Of a DNA stretch of 64,000 nucleotides, positions 9,102-18,553 are shown one piece after another. Within the stretch, counting starts at the first letter, position 1; each line of letters begins with the position of its first letter. Below the pieces are notes generated by a model. That model saw only the letters and a program-made list of their open reading frames with translations, was not told the origin of the DNA and made no database searches. The DNA is from Gammaproteobacteria bacterium (GTDB lineage: Bacteria; Pseudomonadota; Gammaproteobacteria; JAJFJF01). The position numbers and the translations under genes were made by a program. The DNA is taken from the NCBI GenBank assembly GCA_021774255.1, contig JAJFJF010000003.1, positions 38,337 through 102,336 of the forward strand, read 5' to 3'.

Positions 9102-10817
9102 ATGCGATTAATAACGTTCCTCTTATTCACATTCATAAGCTTGCTCTTGCCGATTGCCGCGCAGGCTGTGACGGCCACCACTGACCGGGCACTTATTTAC
9201 GAAGGCGAGACTTTTGTCTTGACCATCACCTTAGATGATGACGGTACCGACAGCGCACCTGACTTCACCCCTCTTGAACAAAACTTCACTGTTTTAAATA
9301 CGGGCCGCAGCAGTCAAATTTCTATTATGAATGGCCAGCGCAGCAGCCAGCTCCAATGGCAAGTCGCGCTTGCCCCTAAGCATACCGGCATACTGTCCAT
9401 TCCCTCGATCACCCTGGGCACACAGCACACACCGGCTTTGGCGATTGAAGTGTTAGATCTGCAAGCTGCGCAGACGGGCGCACGTGCGCCAGACGTATTC
9501 ATGAAAGCTGAGATCACGCCTAAAAACCCTTATGTACAAGCACAAGTGCTTTACACGTTAAAAATTTACCATGCCTTATCGCTACAAAACGCATCTCTTA
9601 CCGCATTAGAAATAGACAATGCCCTTATTGAAAAGCTGGGGGATGACGTCGCTTACGAAGAGCAGCGTGATGGCAAAATCTATCGTGTGATCGCGCGCCG
9701 TTACGCTGTCTTTCCACAAGCCAGTGGGGAGCTCGCCATTCCGAGCCTCACCTTGCAAGCACGCTTAGTTGACGTCAATACCACAACACGTTTATTTTCG
9801 ACTGGGCGGCGTGTGCATCTTGCTACCGATCCTGCCACACTTAACGTGCAGCCACGCGCCACCACGGCACACCGTTACTGGTTACCCGCAGAGGAGGTGA
9901 GCATTTCTGAGTCTTGGGTAAGAGAAGAGGGCGAAGTTGAAGTCGGGCAGCCAATCACCCGTGTGATCACTCTCACCGCCAAAGGCTTAAGCAGTATTCA
10001 ATTGCCGGATATCGCGCTTGGCACGCCAGCTGATATTCGCAGTTATCCCGATCAGGCCACATTGAACGATACGGTTTCTGAAGAAGGCATTATCGGTAGC
10101 CGACAAGAAAAAGTGGCGCTGGTACCCACCAGCGAAGGGGAATTCATTTTTCCTGAAATCGAGATCCCGTGGTGGGATACCAACACCAACACCGAAAAAA
10201 TTGCCACGCTGCCTGCTTACACGATGACCGTATTGCCAAGTGCTGCGTCAATAGCAGCGACACCTGATGCGACACTTCCTGCTGATACTGACATGGCACT
10301 CACTCCCCCTTTTCAAACAAGGCAAGATGATACGCTCGCTGATACCAGCACCCACACGCTGCTGAAAAACAACATGTGGGTAGCTTTAAGTATCGTGTTT
10401 GCCCTGCTCTGGCTGGCCACATTACTGCTTTGGTGGCGCAGCCACAAACGCCAACACACTGTTGTTGGCCACCCAGTGAACACACCAGCAAATGTTGGCC
10501 TTAAACAAGCTAAACATGCCTTGCAGCAGGCTTGCAAAAACAACCAAGCTCATCAAACACAAGCCGCACTGTTAGCATGGGGGCACGCTATCTGGCCCGC
10601 AGAAACACTGACCAATCTCGGGCAGCTCTGCGCGCTGCTTAAAGAGGATGATTTAAAACAGCAAATCGAGCAGCTCAACCAGGCTCTATATGGCCAAGCC
10701 GGGCGGCAAGATTGGCAGGGTAGCCGCGCGCTCTGGAGTGCTATCAAGCGCTACAAAGTCGACCTCCCCAAACAGCGCCATTCAAACAATGGCTTAGCGA
10801 AGCTTCATCCTCTGTAA
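9102..10817 (+). CDS. batD: BatD-like oxygen-tolerance protein
   Basis: A 571-residue protein with a signal peptide (residues 1-22, ending AAQA), tandem beta-sandwich domains typical of BatD (starting TATTDRALIYEGETFVLTITL), a membrane helix near 421-447 (WVALSIVFALLWLATLLLWW) and a helical cytosolic tail. BatD presents a large periplasmic region to the VWA partners BatA and BatB. It closes the operon begun by moxR, after a 76-nt gap from the frameshifted barrel gene. Confidence 0.85.
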   Translation: MRLITFLLFTFISLLLPIAAQAVTATTDRALIYEGETFVLTITLDDDGTDSAPDFTPLEQNFTVLNTGRSSQISIMNGQRSSQLQWQVALAPKHTGILSIPSITLGTQHTPALAIEVLDLQAAQTGARAPDVFMKAEITPKNPYVQAQVLYTLKIYHALSLQNASLTALEIDNALIEKLGDDVAYEEQRDGKIYRVIARRYAVFPQASGELAIPSLTLQARLVDVNTTTRLFSTGRRVHLATDPATLNVQPRATTAHRYWLPAEEVSISESWVREEGEVEVGQPITRVITLTAKGLSSIQLPDIALGTPADIRSYPDQATLNDTVSEEGIIGSRQEKVALVPTSEGEFIFPEIEIPWWDTNTNTEKIATLPAYTMTVLPSAASIAATPDATLPADTDMALTPPFQTRQDDTLADTSTHTLLKNNMWVALSIVFALLWLATLLLWWRSHKRQHTVVGHPVNTPANVGLKQAKHALQQACKNNQAHQTQAALLAWGHAIWPAETLTNLGQLCALLKEDDLKQQIEQLNQALYGQAGRQDWQGSRALWSAIKRYKVDLPKQRHSNNGLAKLHPL

Positions 10818-10868
10818 CCTCTGCGCCATCTTTGCTAAAATAGACTTTTCCCTAAGAGGAGCATAACT

Positions 10869-11351
10869 ATGCCAAGTTTTGATGTTGTTTCTGAAGTTGA
10901 TTTACACGAAGTCAACAATGCCATTGACCAAGCCAACCGTGAGGTCAGCACCCGATTTGATTTTAAAGGCGTAGACGCCAAATATACGTTGGAAGAAAGC
11001 AAAGTCACGTTGACCGCGGAGATGGACTTTCAATGCCAGCAAATGCTCGACATCTTAAAAAATAAACTGGTGAAACGTGAAATCGATGTCGCTTGTTTAG
11101 AAATAGGTAATGTCATCATGTCTGGCAAACAAGCCAAACAAATTGTCACCCTTCGCCAAGGCATTGAAACCACACTCGCTAAAAAGCTTATCAAATTAAT
11201 TAAAGATGCCAAGCTTAAAGTGCAAACTGCTATTCAAGGTGAAAAAGTGCGTGTCACCGGCAAAAAACGCGATGACCTACAAGAGGTTATTGCACTGCTA
11301 CGCGAAGCCGATATCGACTTACCACTGCAGTTTGATAATTTTCGGGATTAG
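10869..11351 (+). CDS. yajQ: YajQ family nucleotide-binding protein
   Basis: A 160-residue YajQ/UPF0234 protein with the diagnostic start [34 protein letters not shown] and the C-terminal [15 protein letters not shown]...PLQFDNFRD. The family has two ferredoxin-like folds, binds nucleotides and in some bacteria binds cyclic di-GMP. A clear AGAGGAG precedes the ATG. It looks monocistronic, with a possible -10 near 10834-10842. Confidence 0.95.
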   Translation: MPSFDVVSEVDLHEVNNAIDQANREVSTRFDFKGVDAKYTLEESKVTLTAEMDFQCQQMLDILKNKLVKREIDVACLEIGNVIMSGKQAKQIVTLRQGIETTLAKKLIKLIKDAKLKVQTAIQGEKVRVTGKKRDDLQEVIALLREADIDLPLQFDNFRD

Positions 11352-11778
11352 AAATAACCCCTCACCCCAACCCCTTGCTGGCGCTACGCATTCCCTGCTG
11401 CGCTGGCAAGCCTGCCTTGGGCTTTCCCTGCCCAAGGCGCTCGCAGACATGCTGCTCGCCCCCTTGAAGGGGAGAGGGAGTCATCCTATTCCCATGAATG
11501 CTTACTATACCTACCATGACAATTGCCCCTAAGTAAGGTCGCAGCCATGCGGAGGGGAGTGTTTTTGCGCCGATTCGCGATAGCGCGCAGCGCGGCAAGC
11601 GTGGCGCATAAAACAGCTCGCCGCAGCATGGCATTTCCACCAAGCCAAACCATGGCCACACTAAATCGCCATATAGGAACGCAAAGAAAATAACCCCGAA
11701 GGGGAGAGGGAGTAATATGCTTAGGGTAGTAAGCACCTACTATTCTCTGAGTTTATTATATGGTCATGATAATCGGTG
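11352..11778. repeat. Repeat-rich intergenic stretch
   Basis: No gene is supported here. The stretch holds an 8-bp hairpin (11414-11421 with 11431-11438), the inverted copy of the 141-289 repeat, and several GAAGGGGAGAGGGAG-type segments (about 11463-11480 and 11696-11713). The piece 11706-11752 resembles, inverted, the bases that follow copy A near 285-330, so the repeat has been rearranged or broken here. Confidence 0.7.
11486..11635 (-). repeat. Dispersed intergenic repeat, copy B (inverted)
   Basis: Reverse complement of the repeat at 141-289, nearly identical by eye. Differences include a two-base GC insertion in the alternating GC segment and a few substitutions. It lies between the convergent ends of yajQ and the S8 protease gene. 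Confidence 0.8.
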
Positions 11779-13953
11779 TTACAACAATTGCTCATCAAAC
11801 ACCACACCAAATGCCAGGCCGGTGATTTGCAGGCTCTCAGCTTGCTTCATTTCTTTGCGGCGCAACAGGCGGCGGCGTTCGCCAGCCAGTAATGGCGCAA
11901 GTTGCTCTGTGATCTGTTCGCCGTTTTCCAGTGTGATCACTAAAGTCAGCTCGTTAATGGGCAAGTCACCCGTATTACGAATATTGATATGCCCGCGGAA
12001 AGTGGTTTTCTTAACCTGCAAGCGCGGTGCGGCAATTTCATACAGCGGCATGGCCGGTGCCAACGCAAAACTTTCTGTCTCTACACCATAAAAACGTGGG
12101 CTCAGACTTGAAACAGCCACAATCACTTCTTGATCAGTGTAATCATTCGGTAATAAGCGCGAGTCTGGTGAAGGATAGTTCGCCACTTGCTTAACGTTAT
12201 CAATTACGCTGGTATCAGCATCTAACAACTGCCCGTCTAATGAATAAAGCGCTAAATCTAAATGCGCGAGTGGGATCCAAGATTGGTCGCGCCGCAAACC
12301 CACGCGTCGCTCCCAGGCGAGTGTGATTTTATCACCGAGTGCTGCGTCACCACGATAAAAACGCACATCGTCTTGCTGCCCTGTTGGTGCAATACGAGCG
12401 GTCACCGCATAAGGATATTCTTCATAAGCTTTTTCTAAATTCAGTAGCCCCCAACCATAGGTGCGATTCCACTGGCTGCCCAACACAGGCGCATGCGGCG
12501 CCGCAATGGGATCATAATCATAAACACGATCGTCGGGGCCAGGGCTGTCGCTATCCGTCCACGTATCCGCGCTATTGATGAGTATCGCGCGGATCATGTT
12601 GGGGTCAAAAATACCGGCACTGTTGAGCAACGTTGCTGCCCCACCCACATACGCTGCCGCCGCACTGGTGCCACCGAGCGAACGCCAGTTACTTTCTTTG
12701 TCTTCATCCCATCGACCTTGACTGGTGATGCGTTTTCCTTGTTTATTTAATTTTTCGATAGCACAGGTATAACTGCCTGCACCGGGTGCCGTAATATCCG
12801 GTTTGCGCCGCCCCTCTAATGTCGGCCCACGACGACTTAAATAACGAATACCCTGGTCATTTGGGTTTAAGCTGCCATCCAAGTTCATATTGGCGACCGT
12901 CAAGAAATTATAGTTATCACCCGGCGCCGTGATCATCGCATCCCAGCCGCTGACATAATTACCTACTTCATCGCGGCGCGTATTACCGGCAGATTTTGAA
13001 ATCATCACACCATATTGATTGACCAGCGCATCATAAAAGCGTGCGGTCACCCCCCAGTCGACTTGATGTGCATTTTGGCTGCCCACGCTTAAGTTCATCA
13101 CCGTGGGTGGGTGGTCGGTATCTTGCATCATCCATTCCACATTGCGCATGGTGTCGAAACTACTAAAACCGGTCATGGCCACGACCATATGCTCAAGCCC
13201 AAAAGCCACACCACGATCAATCGGGTCAATGCTCGCATAAATACACGCCATGCCCGTGCCGTGCGCTGTTTTCACTTCGGCACCCGCTTGCACTTCAAAT
13301 GTTTTATCAAATAAGGCGGGGTGTTCAATGTCGACACCATTATCAACAATGCCCACAACCGGCATGCGATTGCCATTTTGTTGCGAACCATCAAACCCAG
13401 CTGCCCACCAACTTTGTAGCTGCTCTCCCTCATCATCACGCGTGACCAAACCTAAACTTTCAGCTTGTAACTCTAATTCAAAGGTTAACTCGTTATACCC
13501 TGAAAGAATGATCACATCATCCAGTGCCATGATCTTAAGCACGCTCTCTGCAGGAATGCGCGTACGGCAAAGATTAAATGTCGTTAAACACTCTACCGGT
13601 TCATTATCTTCAAGACTTTCAATATAGTGACGAAACTGCTGCTGACTTTCTTTAAAATCGTTATAAAGCGGCGAGCGGTGTGGTACAACTGGATCAAGTA
13701 ATGCCGTGATGTTGAGCGGGTAATCACATAGATCGGTTTCAGGGTCACGTGCCTGCTCTGCCGCAAGCTGCTCTACGTTGTCTAATACATCAGGATGAAT
13801 GCGGTAATTATCGCTGTGCACATCACCCGCCACCTGCTTGAGCGCATCAACATCAAAGCATTCTGCGGCTGCCCGCACTGTGGCACTGTAAAATGAAAAC
13901 GCGCCCAATAATAGCGCGCCTAAGCAATAACGTGAAAAGTCACTTTTAATCAT
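11779..13953 (-). CDS. Exported subtilisin-like (S8) serine protease
   Basis: A 724-residue protein with an N-terminal signal-like helix (about 10-29) and a subtilase domain. The catalytic triad is visible: D204 (VGIVDNGVDIEHP), H231 (TAHGTGMACIYA) and S430 (GGTSAAAAYVGGAATLL), with the oxyanion N324 (SAGN). The C-terminal part (about 520-720) is beta-rich. Its residues 640-700 resemble an adhesion-like beta sandwich (INIRNTGDLPINELTLVITLENGEQI). It is probably periplasmic or secreted. It overlaps the upstream peptidase gene by 4 nt, so two peptidases are co-expressed. The substrate is unknown. Confidence 0.88.
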   Translation of the reverse strand: MIKSDFSRYCLGALLLGAFSFYSATVRAAAECFDVDALKQVAGDVHSDNYRIHPDVLDNVEQLAAEQARDPETDLCDYPLNITALLDPVVPHRSPLYNDFKESQQQFRHYIESLEDNEPVECLTTFNLCRTRIPAESVLKIMALDDVIILSGYNELTFELELQAESLGLVTRDDEGEQLQSWWAAGFDGSQQNGNRMPVVGIVDNGVDIEHPALFDKTFEVQAGAEVKTAHGTGMACIYASIDPIDRGVAFGLEHMVVAMTGFSSFDTMRNVEWMMQDTDHPPTVMNLSVGSQNAHQVDWGVTARFYDALVNQYGVMISKSAGNTRRDEVGNYVSGWDAMITAPGDNYNFLTVANMNLDGSLNPNDQGIRYLSRRGPTLEGRRKPDITAPGAGSYTCAIEKLNKQGKRITSQGRWDEDKESNWRSLGGTSAAAAYVGGAATLLNSAGIFDPNMIRAILINSADTWTDSDSPGPDDRVYDYDPIAAPHAPVLGSQWNRTYGWGLLNLEKAYEEYPYAVTARIAPTGQQDDVRFYRGDAALGDKITLAWERRVGLRRDQSWIPLAHLDLALYSLDGQLLDADTSVIDNVKQVANYPSPDSRLLPNDYTDQEVIVAVSSLSPRFYGVETESFALAPAMPLYEIAAPRLQVKKTTFRGHINIRNTGDLPINELTLVITLENGEQITEQLAPLLAGERRRLLRRKEMKQAESLQITGLAFGVVFDEQLL

Positions 13954-15977
13954 GAGCCAATATCTGTCCCTGTTTTCTGATTTTCAATAAAGGTCGTGTA
14001 GTCATAGGGGCGTCCTAAAAAGTGTTCGACCATTGTCGCTGCCGGCAGTGAGCCACCCGGTGCAAGCACAAATTCATCATAACGATGCCCGGCCACTGGG
14101 CTCAGTAGCCCCGCTTCAGCAAATACGGTAAATAAATCGTCCGCAATGACTTGTGACCACAAGTAACTATAAAATACCGCAGAATAGCGATCAAGATGAC
14201 CAAAACTTAAATGAGGATAAATGTCTTCAGTCAACCCCGTGACCGTATAGGTTTCATACGCCCACTCCATCAATGCGTGTGGATTGATATCTGCTGGGTC
14301 GCCTCGATGTAAATTCAAAGAAAGCGCGGCCCGTGCAAGCGAATCACTGTATTCAATACCACGACCAAAACTATTGGCAAGCTGCACCTGCATTAACAAA
14401 TCATATGAGATAGGGTCGCCACGACGGTTCCTGGCAAAAATACGCAAGATGTCACTGTCTTGTATCCATTTTTCAGATAATCGCGATGGCGCTTCCGTAA
14501 AATCGCGCTCAGTTGAAATACCTGAAAAACGCACCCACTGCGCTGATTGTCCCCCTAAGATTTGATGCAACAAATGACCAAATTCATGGAAGAACGTGCG
14601 CACTTCAATATATTCCATGAGACCGTTTGGCAAATTGGTCACCAAGGCGCTGGCGGGCAACTGCACGCCCTCCACCCCTTCTCGCACATGCAGGTGTTGG
14701 TTGTGTTTGTACTTGCCTTCACGTGGGTGCATATCCAAATAGAAATAGCCAATTAATACTTCGTCTTGCCATACGGTATATGCGCTCACCGACTCATGCC
14801 AAACCGGCGTGTCCCACGGTTCAATGCGGATCTCAAATAAATCCGCCACTATTAAAAATAAGCCTTGCTTAACGGAATCAAAATAAAAATATTGGCGGAC
14901 TTTTTCGGCATCAAAATCAAATAATTCTTCCTGTAACACGCGACGCAAATAAGGTACTTGCCACGCTTCAATGCTTTCAGCCAATGGATTAAACTGCTGC
15001 TCTTTTTTCAACAACATCTGATATTCTGCTGTGGCACGTGCGGCTATCGCGGGATGGATCTGATCAATAAAATCCAGCACGGTTTCAACAGAACCTGCCA
15101 TGGTCGGCTCAATGGCATAGCTCGCCCAATCGTCATAACCCAGTGTTTGCGCGATTTCGTATCGCGTGGCTAAGAGCGCTTCTAATGTTTCAATATTATG
15201 TGGGTAACCTCGTTGCATAAAACGTTGGTATAAGGTTTCACGCACAACGTTAGAAATGGCATAACGCATCATCGGACGATAGCTGTCGTAATCTGTTGAG
15301 ACAACAATCTCGCCGCTCGCATCACGTCTTCTTTCAATAAAATCAGCGGGCAGCCCTGCTAATTCATCTTCGCCCTGTAGCGTCAAGTAACGCATATCAC
15401 CGCGACCACTGCGATTAAAGCGCTCACCTAACTCGCGCTCTTTCGTAAATAAGTTTTGGAGTTTGCGGCGCGTGGCATAATTTTTATCAATACCCCCACG
15501 CTCAAAGTCATCGAGCAACTTTTCAAGGTAACGCTGCGTCACTGGGGAAGCCCCGCTTGCATCAATAGCGGATAGCTTGCGGTAAATTTTCGGCGATAAG
15601 CGTATGGAGGTAAAAATTTCTTCTATATTAATTTTACAAACTTGGCTCACGTCTTGTATCGTTTGATCAGGGTGGGTATCGGTATAGAGGTGCGCATCAT
15701 CACGTGTATTAAGCAATACCAGCCACAAGCGATCAAATGGCTTTAAAAAATTATCCACGGTGGGCTCACCACGGAATTTTTCTAATATTTTTAATTGCTG
15801 CTGGGCAGTAATAACCGTTTGCTGGCAGCTATCCGCTAAGGCTTCCCACTCCATGGGCAGTAAAACCATTGGAATGGGCGTGTTGAGCTCATCAAGTAAT
15901 TCAGTTTGCCGATCAGATTGACCACACGCAAAGAGCAGGCAGGAAAATAAAATAAGAAGACTGCTACGCTTGATCAT
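13950..15977 (-). CDS. M3-family oligopeptidase, predicted lipoprotein
   Basis: A 675-residue thimet-type metallopeptidase. The zinc motif HEFGH is at H464-H468, followed by the usual downstream glutamate region (ISTERDFTEAPSRLSEKW). The N-terminus MIKRSSLLILFSCLLFACGQ has a lipobox (LFAC), so this copy is probably an envelope lipoprotein, unlike the cytosolic oligopeptidase A. Its start overlaps the folA stop by 4 nt, and its stop overlaps the S8 protease start. The pair may degrade peptides in the periplasm. Confidence 0.88.
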   Translation of the reverse strand: MIKRSSLLILFSCLLFACGQSDRQTELLDELNTPIPMVLLPMEWEALADSCQQTVITAQQQLKILEKFRGEPTVDNFLKPFDRLWLVLLNTRDDAHLYTDTHPDQTIQDVSQVCKINIEEIFTSIRLSPKIYRKLSAIDASGASPVTQRYLEKLLDDFERGGIDKNYATRRKLQNLFTKERELGERFNRSGRGDMRYLTLQGEDELAGLPADFIERRRDASGEIVVSTDYDSYRPMMRYAISNVVRETLYQRFMQRGYPHNIETLEALLATRYEIAQTLGYDDWASYAIEPTMAGSVETVLDFIDQIHPAIAARATAEYQMLLKKEQQFNPLAESIEAWQVPYLRRVLQEELFDFDAEKVRQYFYFDSVKQGLFLIVADLFEIRIEPWDTPVWHESVSAYTVWQDEVLIGYFYLDMHPREGKYKHNQHLHVREGVEGVQLPASALVTNLPNGLMEYIEVRTFFHEFGHLLHQILGGQSAQWVRFSGISTERDFTEAPSRLSEKWIQDSDILRIFARNRRGDPISYDLLMQVQLANSFGRGIEYSDSLARAALSLNLHRGDPADINPHALMEWAYETYTVTGLTEDIYPHLSFGHLDRYSAVFYSYLWSQVIADDLFTVFAEAGLLSPVAGHRYDEFVLAPGGSLPAATMVEHFLGRPYDYTTFIENQKTGTDIGS

Positions 15978-16522
15978 GCTTCAATGGTGATGTCTTGAGC
16001 GCTATCAGGCGCCTCTTCATCCAATATCTTGGCGTAATTTTTATCAAGTGTTAAAAAACTAAAGGTGAAATCATGTTCCTCATCAACATGATCTTCTCGC
16101 GCCACTTCTATCCAATCATACCCTTCTTCCCAAGCAGGAAAGAAGGCATCACCCTTAAATGCTTGTTGAATGAGCGTTAAATAAAGGCGATCGGCACGCG
16201 GTAAGGCTTGTTGGTATAAATCTGCACCACCCATGATCATGACTTCCTCGGCGGGTTCCGCCAGTGTCATCGCTTCTTCTAACGAGTGTGCCAGCACGCA
16301 ACCCGGTGCATCAAACGCTTTATCACGTGTCACAACAATATTGGTGCGCTTTGGCAAAGGCTTGCCAATAGATTGATAGGTCTTGCGGCCCATGATGACT
16401 GATTTATCGATCGTCAATGCCTTAAAGCGTTGCAGATCCGCCGACAAATGCCACGGCAAAGTATTATTCACGCCAATCACCCGCTCAGGCATCGACATCG
16501 CTGCAATCAGAGAGATACGCAT
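15974..16522 (-). CDS. folA: Dihydrofolate reductase
   Basis: A 182-residue enzyme reducing dihydrofolate with NADPH to tetrahydrofolate. It shows the classical start MRISLIAAMSMPERVIGVNNTLPWHLSADLQRFKALT, the cofactor motif MGRKTYQSIGKPLP and the later segment EVMIMGGADLYQQALP. The tail after the final strand (KILDEEAPDSAQDITIEA) is somewhat longer than in typical enzymes. It lies 2 nt after thyA, whose product regenerates dihydrofolate, so the two work as a cycle. Confidence 0.96.
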   Translation of the reverse strand: MRISLIAAMSMPERVIGVNNTLPWHLSADLQRFKALTIDKSVIMGRKTYQSIGKPLPKRTNIVVTRDKAFDAPGCVLAHSLEEAMTLAEPAEEVMIMGGADLYQQALPRADRLYLTLIQQAFKGDAFFPAWEEGYDWIEVAREDHVDEEHDFTFSFLTLDKNYAKILDEEAPDSAQDITIEA

Positions 16523-16524
16523 AT

Positions 16525-17319
16525 TTATACGGCCACCGGTGCCTTAATATGTGGGTGGCTTTGATATTCATGTATCACAAAGTCATCAAATTGATAATCA
16601 AAAATAGAGTCGGGTTTGCGCTTCATTTCTAAACGTGACAGGGGCAGCGGCTCGCGACTTAACTGCAAGCGCGCTTGCTCTAAATGATTGCGGTATAAAT
16701 GTACATCACCGCCTGTCCACACAAATTCCCCCACGTCTAAACCGCATTGCTGCGCAATCATATGCGTTAGCAAGGAATACGAGGCAATATTAAACCCTAA
16801 CCCTAAAAACGTGTCACAAGAACGCTGATACAACTGGCAAGATAATTTGCCCTGCGCCACATAAAACTGAAATAACAAATGGCAAGGCGCCAGCGCCATT
16901 TTATCGAGTTCCCCCACGTTCCACGCGCTCACTAATAAGCGCCGTGAATTAGGGTTACTTTTAATTTCAGAAACCACTTGGCTAATTTGATCAATATGCT
17001 GCCCCTGCGCCGTAGGCCATGCACGCCATTGGCGGCCATATACCGGGCCCAGCTCGCCGCTGGCATCGGCCCACTCATTCCAAATACTGACATTATTGTC
17101 TTGTAAATAACGCACATTGGTATCACCCGCCAAAAACCACAACAGCTCATGCACAATGGAACGTATATGCAATTTTTTGGTTGTCAGTAGCGGAAAACCG
17201 GCCTTTAAATCAAAACGCATTTGATAACCAAACACACTCAAGGTACCCGTGCCCGTACGGTCGTCTTTTTCAGCACCCTTCTCAAGAATGTGATCTAATA
17301 ACTCTAAATACTGTTTCAT
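16525..17319 (-). CDS. thyA: Thymidylate synthase
   Basis: A 264-residue enzyme converting dUMP to dTMP with methylenetetrahydrofolate. It is the exact family length, with the catalytic cysteine in [12 protein letters not shown], the dUMP-binding [17 protein letters not shown] and C-terminal [10 protein letters not shown]. It sits between lgt (1 nt away) and folA (2 nt away), a common gammaproteobacterial order, and is probably transcribed from the lgt promoter. Confidence 0.97.
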   Translation of the reverse strand: MKQYLELLDHILEKGAEKDDRTGTGTLSVFGYQMRFDLKAGFPLLTTKKLHIRSIVHELLWFLAGDTNVRYLQDNNVSIWNEWADASGELGPVYGRQWRAWPTAQGQHIDQISQVVSEIKSNPNSRRLLVSAWNVGELDKMALAPCHLLFQFYVAQGKLSCQLYQRSCDTFLGLGFNIASYSLLTHMIAQQCGLDVGEFVWTGGDVHLYRNHLEQARLQLSREPLPLSRLEMKRKPDSIFDYQFDDFVIHEYQSHPHIKAPVAV

Positions 17320-17320
17320 A

Positions 17321-18130
17321 CTATGCCTGCCTTAATGGAGAAGAAGGTTGTGGGTGATTTCGATACGCCAACACCAACAAAATGATACCAAATAAAATCA
17401 ATGGAAGGGTAAGCAGCTGCCCCAATGTCATCCAGTCAAATAAAATAAAGCCTAAGTGCAGATCCGGTTCGCGGAAACATTCCACAATAAAACGGAACAC
17501 ACCATAGCCCACTAAAAACCAACCTGATGCGGCCATACGTGGCCGTGGCTTCGCCGTGTACCACCACAACGCAATAAAGAGCACCACGCCTTCGAGCAAA
17601 AATTCATACAGTTGCGACGGGTGCCGTGGCAACGGCCCTGCGCCGGGAAACACCATGCCCCAAGGTGCTTCTGTAATGCGCCCCCAGAGTTCATTATTGA
17701 TAAAATTACCCAGGCGCCCCAACCCTAAACCAATGGGAATAAGGGGCACGACAAAGTCGGCCACATCGAAAAAATGCTTTTGGAATCGCCGACTAAATAG
17801 CCATAGCGCGACCATCACCCCCAGCACCCCGCCGTGAAAAGACATGCCGCCTTCCCACAATTTCAACACCCGCACCGGCTCGGCCATAATGGCCGCAAAA
17901 TCATAAAATAAAACATAGCCCAAGCGGCCGCCCACAATGACGCCAATCGCCGCATAAAACACCAGCTCGCTGATCTGCTCTTTACCCCAGGCGGGGTCCA
18001 GGCGCGCAATACGCCGCCGCCCAAGCCACCACGCCGCCACAAAGGCCAGCAAATACATCAAACCATACCAATGGATAGCAACCGGCCCTAGGCTTATCGC
18101 AACGGGATTAATATCAGGATAAGTCAGCAT
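17321..18130 (-). CDS. lgt: Prolipoprotein diacylglyceryl transferase
   Basis: A 269-residue inner-membrane enzyme that attaches diacylglycerol to the lipobox cysteine of prolipoproteins. Seven hydrophobic segments, the signature [14 protein letters not shown] and the following [12 protein letters not shown] mark it clearly. It heads the lgt-thyA-folA-M3-S8 run on the minus strand. Several predicted lipoproteins in this window would be its substrates. Confidence 0.96.
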   Translation of the reverse strand: MLTYPDINPVAISLGPVAIHWYGLMYLLAFVAAWWLGRRRIARLDPAWGKEQISELVFYAAIGVIVGGRLGYVLFYDFAAIMAEPVRVLKLWEGGMSFHGGVLGVMVALWLFSRRFQKHFFDVADFVVPLIPIGLGLGRLGNFINNELWGRITEAPWGMVFPGAGPLPRHPSQLYEFLLEGVVLFIALWWYTAKPRPRMAASGWFLVGYGVFRFIVECFREPDLHLGFILFDWMTLGQLLTLPLILFGIILLVLAYRNHPQPSSPLRQA

Positions 18131-18142
18131 GCATTGAACCCA

Positions 18143-18253
18143 CTAGCGTCTCTCACGTAAATGATTTAAATCGATAATGAGATCAGTCAGCGAAGAACCA
18201 AAGTTGGGTTCTATTAGTTTTAGTGAATAGTGCTTAAACTTTGCTTTCGACAT
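18143..18253 (-). pseudogene. Possible N-terminal remnant of a Fic-family gene
   Basis: A 36-codon frame, MSKAKFKHYSLKLIEPN... ending LIIDLNHLRERR and stop. The phrase LTDLIIDLNHLRE recalls the start of Fic/DOC adenylyltransferase-type proteins from memory. No Fic core HPFxxGNGR follows, because lgt begins within 20 nt. It is either a truncated gene or a small unrelated peptide. Confidence 0.3.
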
Positions 18254-18553
18254 GACCTACCCTCATTTGAATTATTTAACATCTCATTTTTTATTATTTA
18301 ACAAAAAATAAAAAAATATTAAGCTTATTAAATAGTTGCAGCAAAACTCCTAACATATTATTTAACAAAATCAGACCCGACATTTTACATCCCTTCCATC
18401 AAAATTTCACAACTTCCTTAAAAAACAATCAAATCAAGTCATTTTAATAACTTAATTTTGTGTGTTTTAAAAACCTTGGATTCAAGATAAGCGAGTTGAG
18501 CTTTCTGGATTGAGCTTTCTAGAAGGAGAACAAATGCGTACAGAGTTGTCTAC
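18254..18553. other. AT-rich gap without a supported gene
   Basis: Very AT-rich, with no convincing coding potential. An 11-nt direct repeat (TTGAGCTTTCT) occurs at 18496-18506 and 18510-18520. No clear terminator for the minus-strand ankyrin gene was seen. Confidence 0.5.
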
